This document shows, piece by piece, positions 51,275 to 59,391 of a stretch of 64,000 nucleotides of DNA. This DNA is from Butyrivibrio sp. XPD2006 (GTDB taxonomy: Bacteria > Bacillota > Clostridia > Lachnospirales > Lachnospiraceae), in the NCBI RefSeq assembly GCF_000420865.1, contig NZ_ATVT01000007.1, positions 1 to 64,000 of the forward strand, read 5' to 3'. The position numbers and the translations under genes are program-made. Position 1 is the first letter of the stretch. Each line of letters begins with the position of its first letter. The notes beneath the pieces are model-generated. The model ran no database searches, was not told where the DNA came from, and saw only the letters and a list, made by a program, of their open reading frames with translations.

Positions 51275-52582
51275 ATGGAAAACCATGTCTACGATCATGA
51301 CAAATACATATTCCATATTGATGTCAATTCTGCCTTTTTGTCCTGGTCCGCGCTAAAGGCTCTTTCTGAGGATCCTGACAGCGTTGACCTCAGAACCATT
51401 CCTTCCGCTGTCGGCGGAGATGTCAAGACCAGGCACGGCATTATTACCGCCAAGTCAATTCCTGCCAAGAAATACGGTATTGTCACCGGTGAACCCGTGG
51501 TAAAGGCATTGGAGAAATGTCCTTCACTTGTTCTTGTAAAATCCGACTTCACCACCTACAGGTTTTATTCCCACAAATTTATTGATGTATTAAAACGCTA
51601 TTCCCCGCTTATCGAGCAGGTCTCAATTGATGAAGCTTATGTTGATGTCTCGGGCATGCACAGTATGTATCATCATCTTGAAACACCGGACTGCCCCTTT
51701 CCAATCTGCCTTGCAGCAAAGATAAAGGATGAAATCAGAGATACTCTTGGTTTTACCGTCAACGTCGGCATATCCAGTAACAAGCTCCTTGCCAAGATGG
51801 CCAGTGATTTTCAAAAGCCCGACAGGATACACACCCTTTTCCCCGAAGAGATCAGAGAAAAGATGTGGCCTCTTGATATAGGAGATCTGTACGGTTGCGG
51901 AAAAGCTACTGCCGGAAGGCTACAGAGCATCGGAATAAGGACCATCGGCGAAGCAGCCGCAGCTGACCTGCAGATGCTCACATCCATACTCGGCGATAAT
52001 ATAGGTTCCTACATCTACGCTGCTGCCAACGGCATCGGAAGTTCAGAAGTATCAGACAGCTACGAGGATGCCAAGAGCTACTCAAACGAGACTACGCTCC
52101 GTTCAGATCTTACATCCGACAGCTACGACAAGGATATAATCCCGGTACTGAAGTACCTATGCGGAAGTGTTTCAAGGCGTCTTATAGCTGACCGGGTATT
52201 TGGCAGAACCGTTACAGTTTCAGTCAAAACAGGAAACTTTAAGAGACACTCGGCTCAGATGCAGCTTGAGAGCTCCATAAATGATGAGCAGCACCTTCTT
52301 AAGTACTCTAAAGAGCTGTCCGACAAGCTTCTTCTCGGAGATAACGGATTGTTCATGAGAGGCGAAGTTATAAGACTGGTAGGTGTCGGCGTAACAAAAC
52401 TCGATGACGGTTCCTACCAGCAGCTCAGCCTCTTCGACCAGGGTCTTTCCGCCCCCAATGAAAGCACTGATATCAATACCGGCTCTCCGGACAGAGAGAG
52501 GCAAAAAAAGCTTGATGATATGACGGAAAAGCTCCGCTTGGAATTCGGAAAAGACATAATCAAAAAAGGAAGCTCGCTCTGA
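51275..52582 (+). CDS. dinB: Y-family DNA polymerase (DNA polymerase IV-like)
   Basis: 435 residues. The polymerase active site is shown by FHIDVNSAFLSW (first Asp) and SIDEAYVDVSG near 120 (Asp-Glu). The thumb has a helix-hairpin-helix (GDLYGCGKATAGRL near 205), then the little-finger domain. A clamp-binding motif QLSLFD is present near 390, followed by a polar tail. It copies past damaged bases with low fidelity. The N-terminal Asn-Ser-Ala in place of the usual Cys/Ser-Phe-Phe steric gate region is as seen in clostridial members. The ribosome site is weak and rather far (AGAGGA). Confidence 0.9.
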   Translation: MENHVYDHDKYIFHIDVNSAFLSWSALKALSEDPDSVDLRTIPSAVGGDVKTRHGIITAKSIPAKKYGIVTGEPVVKALEKCPSLVLVKSDFTTYRFYSHKFIDVLKRYSPLIEQVSIDEAYVDVSGMHSMYHHLETPDCPFPICLAAKIKDEIRDTLGFTVNVGISSNKLLAKMASDFQKPDRIHTLFPEEIREKMWPLDIGDLYGCGKATAGRLQSIGIRTIGEAAAADLQMLTSILGDNIGSYIYAAANGIGSSEVSDSYEDAKSYSNETTLRSDLTSDSYDKDIIPVLKYLCGSVSRRLIADRVFGRTVTVSVKTGNFKRHSAQMQLESSINDEQHLLKYSKELSDKLLLGDNGLFMRGEVIRLVGVGVTKLDDGSYQQLSLFDQGLSAPNESTDINTGSPDRERQKKLDDMTEKLRLEFGKDIIKKGSSL

Positions 52583-52590
52583 GCTTCCTT

Positions 52591-53529
52591 TTATAATTCT
52601 CCTATAAGCTTCGCCATATCTTCAGGGAGATCTGCATCAAAAGACATATCCTGCCCTGTTATCGGCTGTCTGAATTCCAGATGCGCCGCATGCAGAGCAG
52701 CTCTTGTCATCCCATGGTTATCCGGGATCTCTTTTCCATAAAGATTATCTCCCAAAAGAGGATGACCAATATAAGACATATGTACCCTTATCTGATGGGT
52801 CCTGCCTGTATCGAGATGAAGCCTTATAAGTGCGTAATCGTCAAACTGCCTGATCAGCCTGTAGTGAGTAATGGCCTGTTTGCCGCTCTCCATGACTTTA
52901 CGGAGCATACGCACGCCCTCTTCCTGTCCGATCGGCGCATCAATTGTTCCCTGTTCCTGCTCCATAACTCCGCTGACAATTGCCAGATACTCTTTTCTCC
53001 TGGACATATTGTCCTTCTGATTCGAGAGTATCGCTGCCGCATGTCTGTTCTTGGCAAATATCAAAAGACCTGACGTCTCCCGGTCAAGCCTTCCGATGGT
53101 GCGTACCACGTGACTCTGACCTGTGCGCTTGTAATAGCCTGCCAGGGCATTTGATAAAGAATCAAGATGATGAGCGTAGGATGGATGTACCACCATATCA
53201 CCGGGCTTGTTGAGAAGAATAAGGTCTTCATCCTCGTAAACTATGTTTATCGGGTCATCTGACGGGATTACATCGCCGGAGTTATCGATGTCCTCGTATA
53301 TCTTGATTTTAAGTACATCGCCTGATCGAACAGTATCCTTGAGCCAGACAGGCTTGTACCCGTTATCTTTGGCATTTCTTAGCATCACTCCGTCTTCAAA
53401 CTGCTTACACCTGGTTATTTCCCGGGAAGAAAGCTTTAAAGCCAGTACCATGATCCCTCTTACAGTCAGTCCGTCCTCTTCAGTTTTTATTATGTATTCT
53501 ATTTCTCTTACACTTTCATTCATTGGCAT
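52591..53529 (-). CDS. RluA-family pseudouridine synthase
   Basis: 312 residues. An S4-like RNA-binding part is at the N-terminus (about 15-80). The catalytic domain has the GRLDRETSG motif (near 145) with the nucleophile Asp, and a later HQIRVH motif near 243. It makes pseudouridine in ribosomal or transfer RNA; the exact site (RluC, RluD or TruC-type) is not clear. No strong ribosome site precedes the ATG, so the start is less sure. A terminator for the upstream gene lies just before it. Confidence 0.88.
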   Translation of the reverse strand: MPMNESVREIEYIIKTEEDGLTVRGIMVLALKLSSREITRCKQFEDGVMLRNAKDNGYKPVWLKDTVRSGDVLKIKIYEDIDNSGDVIPSDDPINIVYEDEDLILLNKPGDMVVHPSYAHHLDSLSNALAGYYKRTGQSHVVRTIGRLDRETSGLLIFAKNRHAAAILSNQKDNMSRRKEYLAIVSGVMEQEQGTIDAPIGQEEGVRMLRKVMESGKQAITHYRLIRQFDDYALIRLHLDTGRTHQIRVHMSYIGHPLLGDNLYGKEIPDNHGMTRAALHAAHLEFRQPITGQDMSFDADLPEDMAKLIGEL

Positions 53530-53540
53530 ATTTTATCATA

Positions 53541-53573
53541 CAATAAAATACCCCTGCAATTTCTGCAGGGGTA
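53541..53573 (-). terminator. Terminator of the SDR gene
   Basis: A perfect ten-base stem (TACCCCTGCA and complement) with five-base loop and TTTTATT on the minus strand, only about 12 bases before the RluA-type gene. Confidence 0.8.
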
Positions 53574-53595
53574 CCTGTGTCATATCAATAAATAA

Positions 53596-54369
53596 TCACA
53601 TTGCTGTCCATCCGCCGTCAACAAAGAGGATCTGGCCGGTTGTGTAGGATGAAGCATCAGAAGCAAAATAAAGCATTGCTCCGTTGAGCTCACCTTCTTT
53701 TCCTGCACGTCCCATAGGGCAATATGCCTGAGCCACAGGATCAAATCCGCCGGTTGAAAGAATGTCATTGGTCATCTCACTTCCGAAGTAAGCAGGTCCG
53801 ATTGCATTAACTGTAATACCCTTTCTTGCCCATTCAACAGCAAGAGCCTTGGTAAGCATCTTAACACCACCCTTGGCAGCTGCATAAGCCGGTACAGGCC
53901 ATGTGTTAAGAGGCATAACAACCTCTGAATGAAGTGAACCGATATTGATGATCTTACCATATCCGTTCTTGAGCATTACCTTACCAACTTCTCTTGCTAC
54001 ATAGAATACTGCATCAAGGTTAGTTCCAAGTACACTGCGCCATGTCTCATCAGAGAGATCTGCTGCGCCTGTAGCATCGCCAACACCTGCATTGTTAACA
54101 AGAATATCAATCTTGCCATAGTGATCTTCTACAGCCTTAACCATCTCACGGATCTCGTCCACATTAAGAACATCACACTTGTGAGCAAAACATTTTACTC
54201 CGAGAGCCTCGATCTCGCTCTTAACCGCCTCAAGCTTTTCTACTCTTCTTGCGCAGATAGCGATGTCAGCACCCTGCTCGGCAAGTGCCTTAGCAAACTG
54301 TACCCCCAGACCGGAAGAAGCTCCTGTAACCAGTGCTACCTTTCCGCTCAGATCAAAATAGTTTTTCAT
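53596..54369 (-). CDS. Short-chain dehydrogenase/reductase
   Basis: 257 residues of the classical SDR fold. The cofactor loop is TGASSGLG near 16, NNAG near 94, catalytic Ser in GSLHS near 148, and Tyr/Lys in YAAAK near 166. A trailing VDGGWTAM ends the protein. The closest groups are gluconate 5-dehydrogenase and FabG-like oxidoreductases, but substrate cannot be set. It stands as a single unit with a promoter and a terminator. Confidence 0.85.
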   Translation of the reverse strand: MKNYFDLSGKVALVTGASSGLGVQFAKALAEQGADIAICARRVEKLEAVKSEIEALGVKCFAHKCDVLNVDEIREMVKAVEDHYGKIDILVNNAGVGDATGAADLSDETWRSVLGTNLDAVFYVAREVGKVMLKNGYGKIINIGSLHSEVVMPLNTWPVPAYAAAKGGVKMLTKALAVEWARKGITVNAIGPAYFGSEMTNDILSTGGFDPVAQAYCPMGRAGKEGELNGAMLYFASDASSYTTGQILFVDGGWTAM

Positions 54370-54410
54370 TAATACCTCCTGAATAATTATTCCCCAATAG
54401 TTACCTCTTT

Positions 54411-54440
54411 ATTCTACAAAAAGCCCAATATATCAGTCAA
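54411..54440 (-). promoter_or_regulatory. Promoter for the SDR gene
   Basis: Minus strand TTGACT (54435-54440), 18-base spacer, TAGAAT (54411-54416). Confidence 0.6.
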
Positions 54441-54472
54441 CAGAATTTAAATAAATATGCATTTTAATCATA

Positions 54473-54505
54473 ACAAAAGGACCCGGAACTTACATTCCGG
54501 GTCCT
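54473..54505 (-). terminator. Terminator of the feo operon
   Basis: A perfect 11-bp stem (AGGACCCGGAA and complement), six-base loop, TTTTGTT on the minus strand. Confidence 0.85.
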
Positions 54506-54523
54506 GATATCAGCTAAGTATAT

Positions 54524-54700
54524 TTACTTTTTAGCTACAGAAGCACATTTGCTGCAGTGTGAACAGCTACCGCCGCTGCAACCGCTACAGCCCTCTCCTT
54601 TAAGTTCTCCCTTAAAGGTCCTGATGGTTGCTCTTCCGGAGAAGAATATGATAACTGCAAGTGCGATTACGACAACCGCATTTCCTATTATAGATGCCAT
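54524..54700 (-). CDS. FeoB-associated Cys-rich membrane protein
   Basis: 58 residues. One membrane helix (about 3-22) is followed by a basic stretch and a Cys-rich tail with a CSGCSGGSCSHCSKC cluster. This matches the FeoB-associated Cys-rich family, thought to help FeoB in ferrous iron uptake in the way FeoC does elsewhere. The frame is open to 54730, but the ATG at 54700 has a full AAGGAGG. It is the last feo gene. Confidence 0.88.
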   Translation of the reverse strand: MASIIGNAVVVIALAVIIFFSGRATIRTFKGELKGEGCSGCSGGSCSHCSKCASVAKK

Positions 54701-54743
54701 ATCGCACCTCCTTTCTAAAGTAAAAGCCAAAAACTGTTTTACA

Positions 54744-57032
54744 TCAGGCTGTCATCTTAACAGCCATCTCTTTGCCCTCGCCCTCAGCTGCCTGATAGCC
54801 CTTTCTGAAAAGCAGGTAAAGAAGTCCGCCAAGAAGAACTATTCCGGCGATTGTTCCGATTCCGAAGGAAACCTCACCCATGATTAGTCCACCGATGTTG
54901 TAAACAATAAGAGCAAGAACGTAAGCCCATCCTGTCATGTATCCGATTGCTGCCCAGGTCCACTTAGCGTTGTTCATCTCACGCTTGATAGCTCCGATTG
55001 CAGCAAAGCATGGTGCACACAGAAGGTTGAAGATCATGAATGCGTAAGCTGCGATAGGTGAGAAATCAGCTGCAACTCTGCTCCATATCTGCTCGCCTTC
55101 TTCTCCGAGTTCTTCTTCGCCATCATCATAATTATAAAGTACACCGAAGGTTCCAACAACCTCTTCCTTTGCAACAAGTCCTGTCACTGTTGCAACAGTA
55201 GGCTTCCAGCTGCCGAATCCAAGAGGCTTAAATACGAATGAAGCTGCATTTCCAACACTTGCAAGGAGGGATGCATCCATTGCATTGACATCCTCTTCAG
55301 GAACATCCATCTTGTCTGCAAGCTGTGCAACATATTCATCTGTAACAATTGTCTCGTCCTCAAAGAGGTTATCAACAAGACCAAAGTGTCCGTTTACTGA
55401 TCCAAAGGATGACAGACACCAGATAATTACTGAAGAAACTACGATAACACTACCGGCTCTCTTAATAAATGACCAGCCTCTCTCCCATGTGGCACGAAGC
55501 ACACCTGAAACAGAAGGAACATGGTATGTAGGAAGCTCCATAACGAAAGGAGCGGGAATTCCTGCAAATGCCTTGAACTTCTTAAGAATGATTCCGGAAA
55601 GGATGATTGAACCGATTCCGATAAAGTAAGCTGAAGCTGCAACAAGTGGTGATCCACCGAAGATCGCACCTGCGATAAGTCCGATAATAGGGAGCTTAGC
55701 TCCGCAAGGCATAAAGGTTGTGGTCATGATGGTCATCTTTCTGTCACGCTCGTTCTCGATTGTACGGCTCGCCATAACACCGGGAACGCCACATCCTGTT
55801 GCAACAAGGCAAGGAATGAAGCTCTTACCTGAAAGGCCGAACTGTCTGAAGATACGGTCCATAACGAATGCAACACGGGCCATGTATCCGACATCCTCAA
55901 GAATTGAAAGGAGCAGGAAAAGAACTAACATCTGAGGCACAAAACCGATAACAGCGCCAACGCCTGCAACAATACCGTCCTGGATAAGTCCGTATAAAAC
56001 TGTGCCCTCTTCTACATGAAGTGCACCAAGAAGTGTATCAAAAAGTCCGGGAACCCACTCACCGAAGATAACATCATTTGTAAAGTCAGTAGCCATTGTT
56101 CCGATTGAAACACTCCAACCGCCCATTGCAATGGCATATACAAGGAACATGATAAGTGCAAAAATAGGAAGACCTAAGATTCTGTTGGTAACGATCTTAT
56201 CGATCTTATCGGATACTGTAAGCTCTCCCTTTGCAAGGCCCTTCTTAACAGCCTTATCTGTTACCGAAGTAATATATGTATATCTCTCGTTTGTGATAAG
56301 AGATTCCGCATCGTCATCAAGGCTCTCCTCAACCTGCTTGGTTACTGCCTCGATTTCCTTAAGCTGATCGGATGTAAGGTGAAGCTCTTTTACAGCCTTC
56401 TCATCTCTCTCAAACGCCTTAACAGCATTCCAGCGAAGGAACTTCTGATCTCCGCTTCCCTTGATGATCTCTTCAATTTTCTCTACAGCTTCATTAACTT
56501 CACCTGTAAGGAAGTCTATTTTATGGGATACTTTTCCACTCTTAGCTGCTGCAACAGCTTTTTTAACGAGTTCCTGTGTACCCTCACCCTTGAGTGCGGA
56601 GAGCTCAACAACTTCACATCCGAGTGCATCTGAAAGAGCCTTTATATCAATCTTGTCGCCATTCTTGCGAACAAGATCCATCATGTTAAGTGCTACAACT
56701 GTTGGGATGTTCAGCTCAAGCAGCTGAGTTGTAAGATACAGGTTACGCTCGATGTTGGTTCCATCTACGATATTGATGATGGCATCAGGCTTCTCTGTTA
56801 CAAGATAAGTTCTTGATACAACTTCCTCAAGTGTATAAGGCGAAAGGGAATAAATACCCGGAAGATCCTGGATGACAACATCCTTGAATTCATCTCCCTT
56901 AAGTTTACCTTCCTTCTTCTCTACAGTAACACCGGGCCAGTTACCTACGTACTGCCTGCTTCCTGTAAGGTCATTAAAAAGTGTTGTTTTACCACTGTTG
57001 GGGTTACCCGCAAGTGCGATCTTTATTTCCAT
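54744..57032 (-). CDS. feoB: Ferrous iron transporter FeoB
   Basis: 762 residues. The N-terminal G domain has GNPNSGKTT (9-17), DLPG near 56 and NMMD near 115. A helical spacer (GDI-like, about 170-265) follows, then a membrane part with two Gate regions (CLVATGCGVPG and FMPCGAKLP). The TM part has about ten helices and ends in a short basic tail. It drives Fe2+ uptake, tied to GTP binding. It starts with AGGAGG and sits in the feoA-feoA-feoB-Cys-rich order. A hairpin and palindromic sites lie between it and feoA. Confidence 0.95.
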   Translation of the reverse strand: MEIKIALAGNPNSGKTTLFNDLTGSRQYVGNWPGVTVEKKEGKLKGDEFKDVVIQDLPGIYSLSPYTLEEVVSRTYLVTEKPDAIINIVDGTNIERNLYLTTQLLELNIPTVVALNMMDLVRKNGDKIDIKALSDALGCEVVELSALKGEGTQELVKKAVAAAKSGKVSHKIDFLTGEVNEAVEKIEEIIKGSGDQKFLRWNAVKAFERDEKAVKELHLTSDQLKEIEAVTKQVEESLDDDAESLITNERYTYITSVTDKAVKKGLAKGELTVSDKIDKIVTNRILGLPIFALIMFLVYAIAMGGWSVSIGTMATDFTNDVIFGEWVPGLFDTLLGALHVEEGTVLYGLIQDGIVAGVGAVIGFVPQMLVLFLLLSILEDVGYMARVAFVMDRIFRQFGLSGKSFIPCLVATGCGVPGVMASRTIENERDRKMTIMTTTFMPCGAKLPIIGLIAGAIFGGSPLVAASAYFIGIGSIILSGIILKKFKAFAGIPAPFVMELPTYHVPSVSGVLRATWERGWSFIKRAGSVIVVSSVIIWCLSSFGSVNGHFGLVDNLFEDETIVTDEYVAQLADKMDVPEEDVNAMDASLLASVGNAASFVFKPLGFGSWKPTVATVTGLVAKEEVVGTFGVLYNYDDGEEELGEEGEQIWSRVAADFSPIAAYAFMIFNLLCAPCFAAIGAIKREMNNAKWTWAAIGYMTGWAYVLALIVYNIGGLIMGEVSFGIGTIAGIVLLGGLLYLLFRKGYQAAEGEGKEMAVKMTA

Positions 57033-57064
57033 CTACTGCCTCCTAATGTGTGATCATTTGATTA

Positions 57065-57076
57065 TCTGATATCAGA
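57065..57076 (-). promoter_or_regulatory. 12-bp palindrome before feoB
   Basis: TCTGATATCAGA, a perfect palindrome, 33 bases before the feoB ATG and next to the TTAG/CTAA site. Confidence 0.35.
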
Positions 57077-57078
57077 CG

Positions 57079-57092
57079 TTAGCATTAACTAA
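57079..57092 (-). promoter_or_regulatory. Candidate metal-regulator operator before feoB
   Basis: A dyad TTAG-6-CTAA of the form TTAGxxTTAACTAA, extended by one G/C pair at the ends. The same form occurs at 57859-57872. It is similar in style to DtxR/IdeR-type iron boxes, but that assignment is inference. Confidence 0.4.
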
Positions 57093-57101
57093 CCGCCCTT
57101 C

Positions 57102-57130
57102 TAAAAATAAACTGCATACCCTCTATGCAG
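57102..57130 (-). terminator. Hairpin between feoA and feoB
   Basis: A perfect seven-base stem CTGCATA/TATGCAG with five-base loop, followed by TTTATTTTT on the minus strand. It may end part of the feoA transcripts or stabilise processed mRNA. Confidence 0.5.
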
Positions 57131-57153
57131 AATAAAAATGGAAAGTATCGGTC

Positions 57154-57375
57154 TTACTCGACCTCTACGAACTCTGCATCAGCCTTGCGCACTGTAAGCT
57201 CATATCCTCTGACTGTGAGTTCGATCGGATCTCCCAGTGGTGCAACCTTTCTTACGTAAACTTCTGCTCCCTTAGTCAGTCCCATGTCCATGATCCTGCG
57301 CCTTGTCGGGCCTTCACCATGGAGTTTTACAACCTTGGCATTCTGACCAATCTCCACATCTCTAAGTGTTTTCAT
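57154..57375 (-). CDS. feoA: FeoA family protein (second copy)
   Basis: 73 residues of the SH3-like FeoA domain, with the family pattern G-x-x-R-R-x-M-D-M-G-L-x-x-G near 25-38 and a final GYELTVRKADA strand. FeoA binds and tunes FeoB in the cytoplasm. It follows the first feoA by 51 bases and has a GAGGGAG site. Two tandem FeoA genes are common in clostridia. Confidence 0.92.
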   Translation of the reverse strand: MKTLRDVEIGQNAKVVKLHGEGPTRRRIMDMGLTKGAEVYVRKVAPLGDPIELTVRGYELTVRKADAEFVEVE

Positions 57376-57426
57376 CGTTTTCTCCCTCTATTTGATATTT
57401 TTAGTACCAACATAAAATTACCCGCA

Positions 57427-57639
57427 TCAGATATAGATGCGGTTTGCGAGTGTCTTATCAAGAGCTATGCGGCTATCCTTGACATTCACTATCAGATTTC
57501 CACCATTCTTGTTAACAATCGAAATCTCTTCTCCGGTTACAAATCCCAAAGTAGCAAGGTGCTGTTTGGTTTCATCATTTCCTGTGATCTTCCGGATCTT
57601 AAGAAGCTGTCCGCTATCTGCAAAAGTAAGTGGCATCAT
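57427..57639 (-). CDS. feoA: FeoA family protein (first copy)
   Basis: 70 residues of the same family, more diverged: H-L-A-T-L-G-F-V-T-G in the core turn region and a final DKTLANRIYI segment. Two ATG codons stand side by side (57639 and 57636), with GAGAGGT just upstream; either could be used. It is the first gene of the feo operon, behind a strong promoter. Confidence 0.88.
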   Translation of the reverse strand: MMPLTFADSGQLLKIRKITGNDETKQHLATLGFVTGEEISIVNKNGGNLIVNVKDSRIALDKTLANRIYI

Positions 57640-57704
57640 GAATACCTCTCTTTCTGAACAAACTCTTCTGTTAGCTCCAGGTATCTTATGTTATCAGCAG
57701 CTAA

Positions 57705-57719
57705 CTAATTCATTATTAG
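57705..57719 (-). promoter_or_regulatory. Inverted repeat over the feoA -10 region
   Basis: CTAAT-5-ATTAG, overlapping the -10 element, in a good place for a repressor (inference). Confidence 0.4.
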
Positions 57720-57746
57720 GATATTCCGTGTTCCGCTTGTTGTCAA
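57718..57746 (-). promoter_or_regulatory. Promoter for the feo operon
   Basis: Minus strand TTGACA (57741-57746), 17-base spacer, TATCCT (57718-57723). It lies between the phoH terminator and the first feoA, giving a leader of about 72 bases. Confidence 0.65.
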
Positions 57747-57790
57747 TTGCTAACAGATAATTTTTATCAATTTTATCATTTTTGTAATAA

Positions 57791-57835
57791 TAAAAAGTAC
57801 TGATGCGGATATTTTTGTACAATCTGCATCAGTAC
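57791..57835 (-). terminator. Terminator of the PIN-PhoH gene
   Basis: A long stem (AGTACTGATGC and complement, extended past one mismatch) followed by TTTTTATTATT on the minus strand. Confidence 0.85.
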
Positions 57836-57858
57836 TGGTTTTGCGCAATTATATTTTG

Positions 57859-57872
57859 TTAGTCTTAACTAA
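57859..57872 (-). promoter_or_regulatory. Second TTAGxxTTAACTAA dyad
   Basis: Same form as the site before feoB, lying in the 3' region of the PIN-PhoH gene about 110 bases ahead of the feo promoter. Its use is uncertain. Confidence 0.3.
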
Positions 57873-57883
57873 TATGCTTGATA

Positions 57884-59266
57884 CTATTTATCACGCATTC
57901 TCTCGATAGCATCCATTGCCAGTCTGCTTCTCTCACACTCTGAAGCGGAAAGAGAAATCTGCCATGCAAGCGGGCTACCCTTCATATGCTCTGAAGCATA
58001 GGAAAGACCGTTTGTCCTCTCATCCAGGAAAGGCCTGTCAATCTGGTTCGGATCTCCAAGGAGAATGATCTTGGTGTCCTTACCTGCTCTGGTGATGATA
58101 CCCTTAGCCTGAGTAGGTGTCATGTTCTGAGCCTCATCAATGATGAGGAATGTCTTGAGGATCGATCTTCCTCTGATAAAGTTGAGTGCCTCGCACTGAA
58201 CTATTCCTCTCTCAAATACCTCATCCGTCTTGCCCTGCAGCTCCTTCTCATCTTTGTAACGCTCCTCTTCATTGGAGTCTATGAGCTGTTCAAGATTATC
58301 AATGATAGGTCTCATGAGCGGTGATATCTTCTCTTGCTCATCACCGGGTAAAAATCCGATGTCATCATCGAACTGTGAATTGGGTCTGCACACCAGGATC
58401 CTCCTGTATTCTCCGGTAGGACGATTGATCATCTTCTCAAGACCTACTGCCAGTGAATAGAATGTCTTGGCGGTTCCTGCCATACCCTTGACGATAACAA
58501 GCGGTGCGACATCTGCCGGCTGCATAAGTGCCTCCTGAAGGAAGTACTGTCCGGCGTTCCTTGGTTTAACACCGTAAGGCTGGCTCTTTTCATACTCAAG
58601 CTTCTTGATAAAGCCCTTGCAGACACGACCCATCTGGGTCTTGCCAACTGACTGGTCAGCTCTTACTACAACAAACTCATTTTCATATAAATCAGGCTTG
58701 TACTGTTTCCCCTCCTCATCACAACAGTAAACGGCGTCAACAGGGATTCCTTTTTTCTTGAAATCCTTAAAGAGATCCTCAGGAGCATAGACATCAATCC
58801 TGCCCATGTACTGCTCGCCGCCTCCTGCAACCTGCTCGGTTGTGAAATCTTCTGACTTGATATTAAGAAGCTGAGCCTTAATACGCATCAGAATGTCCTT
58901 AGTTACCAGAATAACCTGTTCCTTGTTGCTCTCCTTAAGTCCTTTGCATACCTTGAGTATGCGGTTGTCAGACTTGTACTCTGACATGTCTTTGGGAAGC
59001 TCAACATCCTTAAAGTTCTTCTCAACTCTGAGAAGTCCTCCGTTGTCAAGCTCTACACCCGCAACCAGATCCCCTTGTCCTCTGAGCTGTTCGAGAATCC
59101 TTATAGCTTCTCTTACATTGGCTCCACGCTCACCTTCATCTCTCTTGTGCGTGTCCAGCTCCTCCAAGACTACCAGCGGAAGAACGACCTCGTTATCATC
59201 AAAACACTTGAGAGCATGGGGTGCTTGAATCAAAACGTTGGTGTCCAGTACGTAGATCTTCTTCAT
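57884..59266 (-). CDS. PIN-PhoH protein (PhoH2-like)
   Basis: 460 residues. The N-terminal PIN nuclease domain starts VLDTNVLIQAP, with further acidic residues (LEELDTHK, KSDNRIL). The C-terminal PhoH ATPase domain has a P-loop GMAGTAKTF with Ala before the Lys, and Walker B FLIIDEAQNM near 350. PhoH2 proteins of this type are RNA helicase/nucleases in some bacteria. The frame is open to 59332; the ATG at 59266 has a GGGGG site and fits the PIN start. It is a single-gene unit with its own promoter and terminator. Confidence 0.87.
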   Translation of the reverse strand: MKKIYVLDTNVLIQAPHALKCFDDNEVVLPLVVLEELDTHKRDEGERGANVREAIRILEQLRGQGDLVAGVELDNGGLLRVEKNFKDVELPKDMSEYKSDNRILKVCKGLKESNKEQVILVTKDILMRIKAQLLNIKSEDFTTEQVAGGGEQYMGRIDVYAPEDLFKDFKKKGIPVDAVYCCDEEGKQYKPDLYENEFVVVRADQSVGKTQMGRVCKGFIKKLEYEKSQPYGVKPRNAGQYFLQEALMQPADVAPLVIVKGMAGTAKTFYSLAVGLEKMINRPTGEYRRILVCRPNSQFDDDIGFLPGDEQEKISPLMRPIIDNLEQLIDSNEEERYKDEKELQGKTDEVFERGIVQCEALNFIRGRSILKTFLIIDEAQNMTPTQAKGIITRAGKDTKIILLGDPNQIDRPFLDERTNGLSYASEHMKGSPLAWQISLSASECERSRLAMDAIERMRDK

Positions 59267-59302
59267 GCGTAGGTCCCCCTCTATTTGTATGACTTTGAAT
59301 TC

Positions 59303-59311
59303 ATTATACCA
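59303..59311 (-). promoter_or_regulatory. Extended -10 promoter for the PIN-PhoH gene
   Basis: Minus strand TGGTATAAT, a consensus extended -10, 37 bases before the ATG. Confidence 0.55.
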
Positions 59312-59338
59312 TATATTGTGGTAATACAACATAAAATT

Positions 59339-59375
59339 AAAAAAGAGCCTTGTATCCTGATGGGTACAAGACTCT
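59339..59375 (-). terminator. Terminator of asnS
   Basis: A 14-base stem with two mismatches or wobble pairs (59344-59357 with 59362-59375), four-base loop, then six T on the minus strand. Confidence 0.85.
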
Positions 59376-59391
59376 TGTGATCAATATTGAA

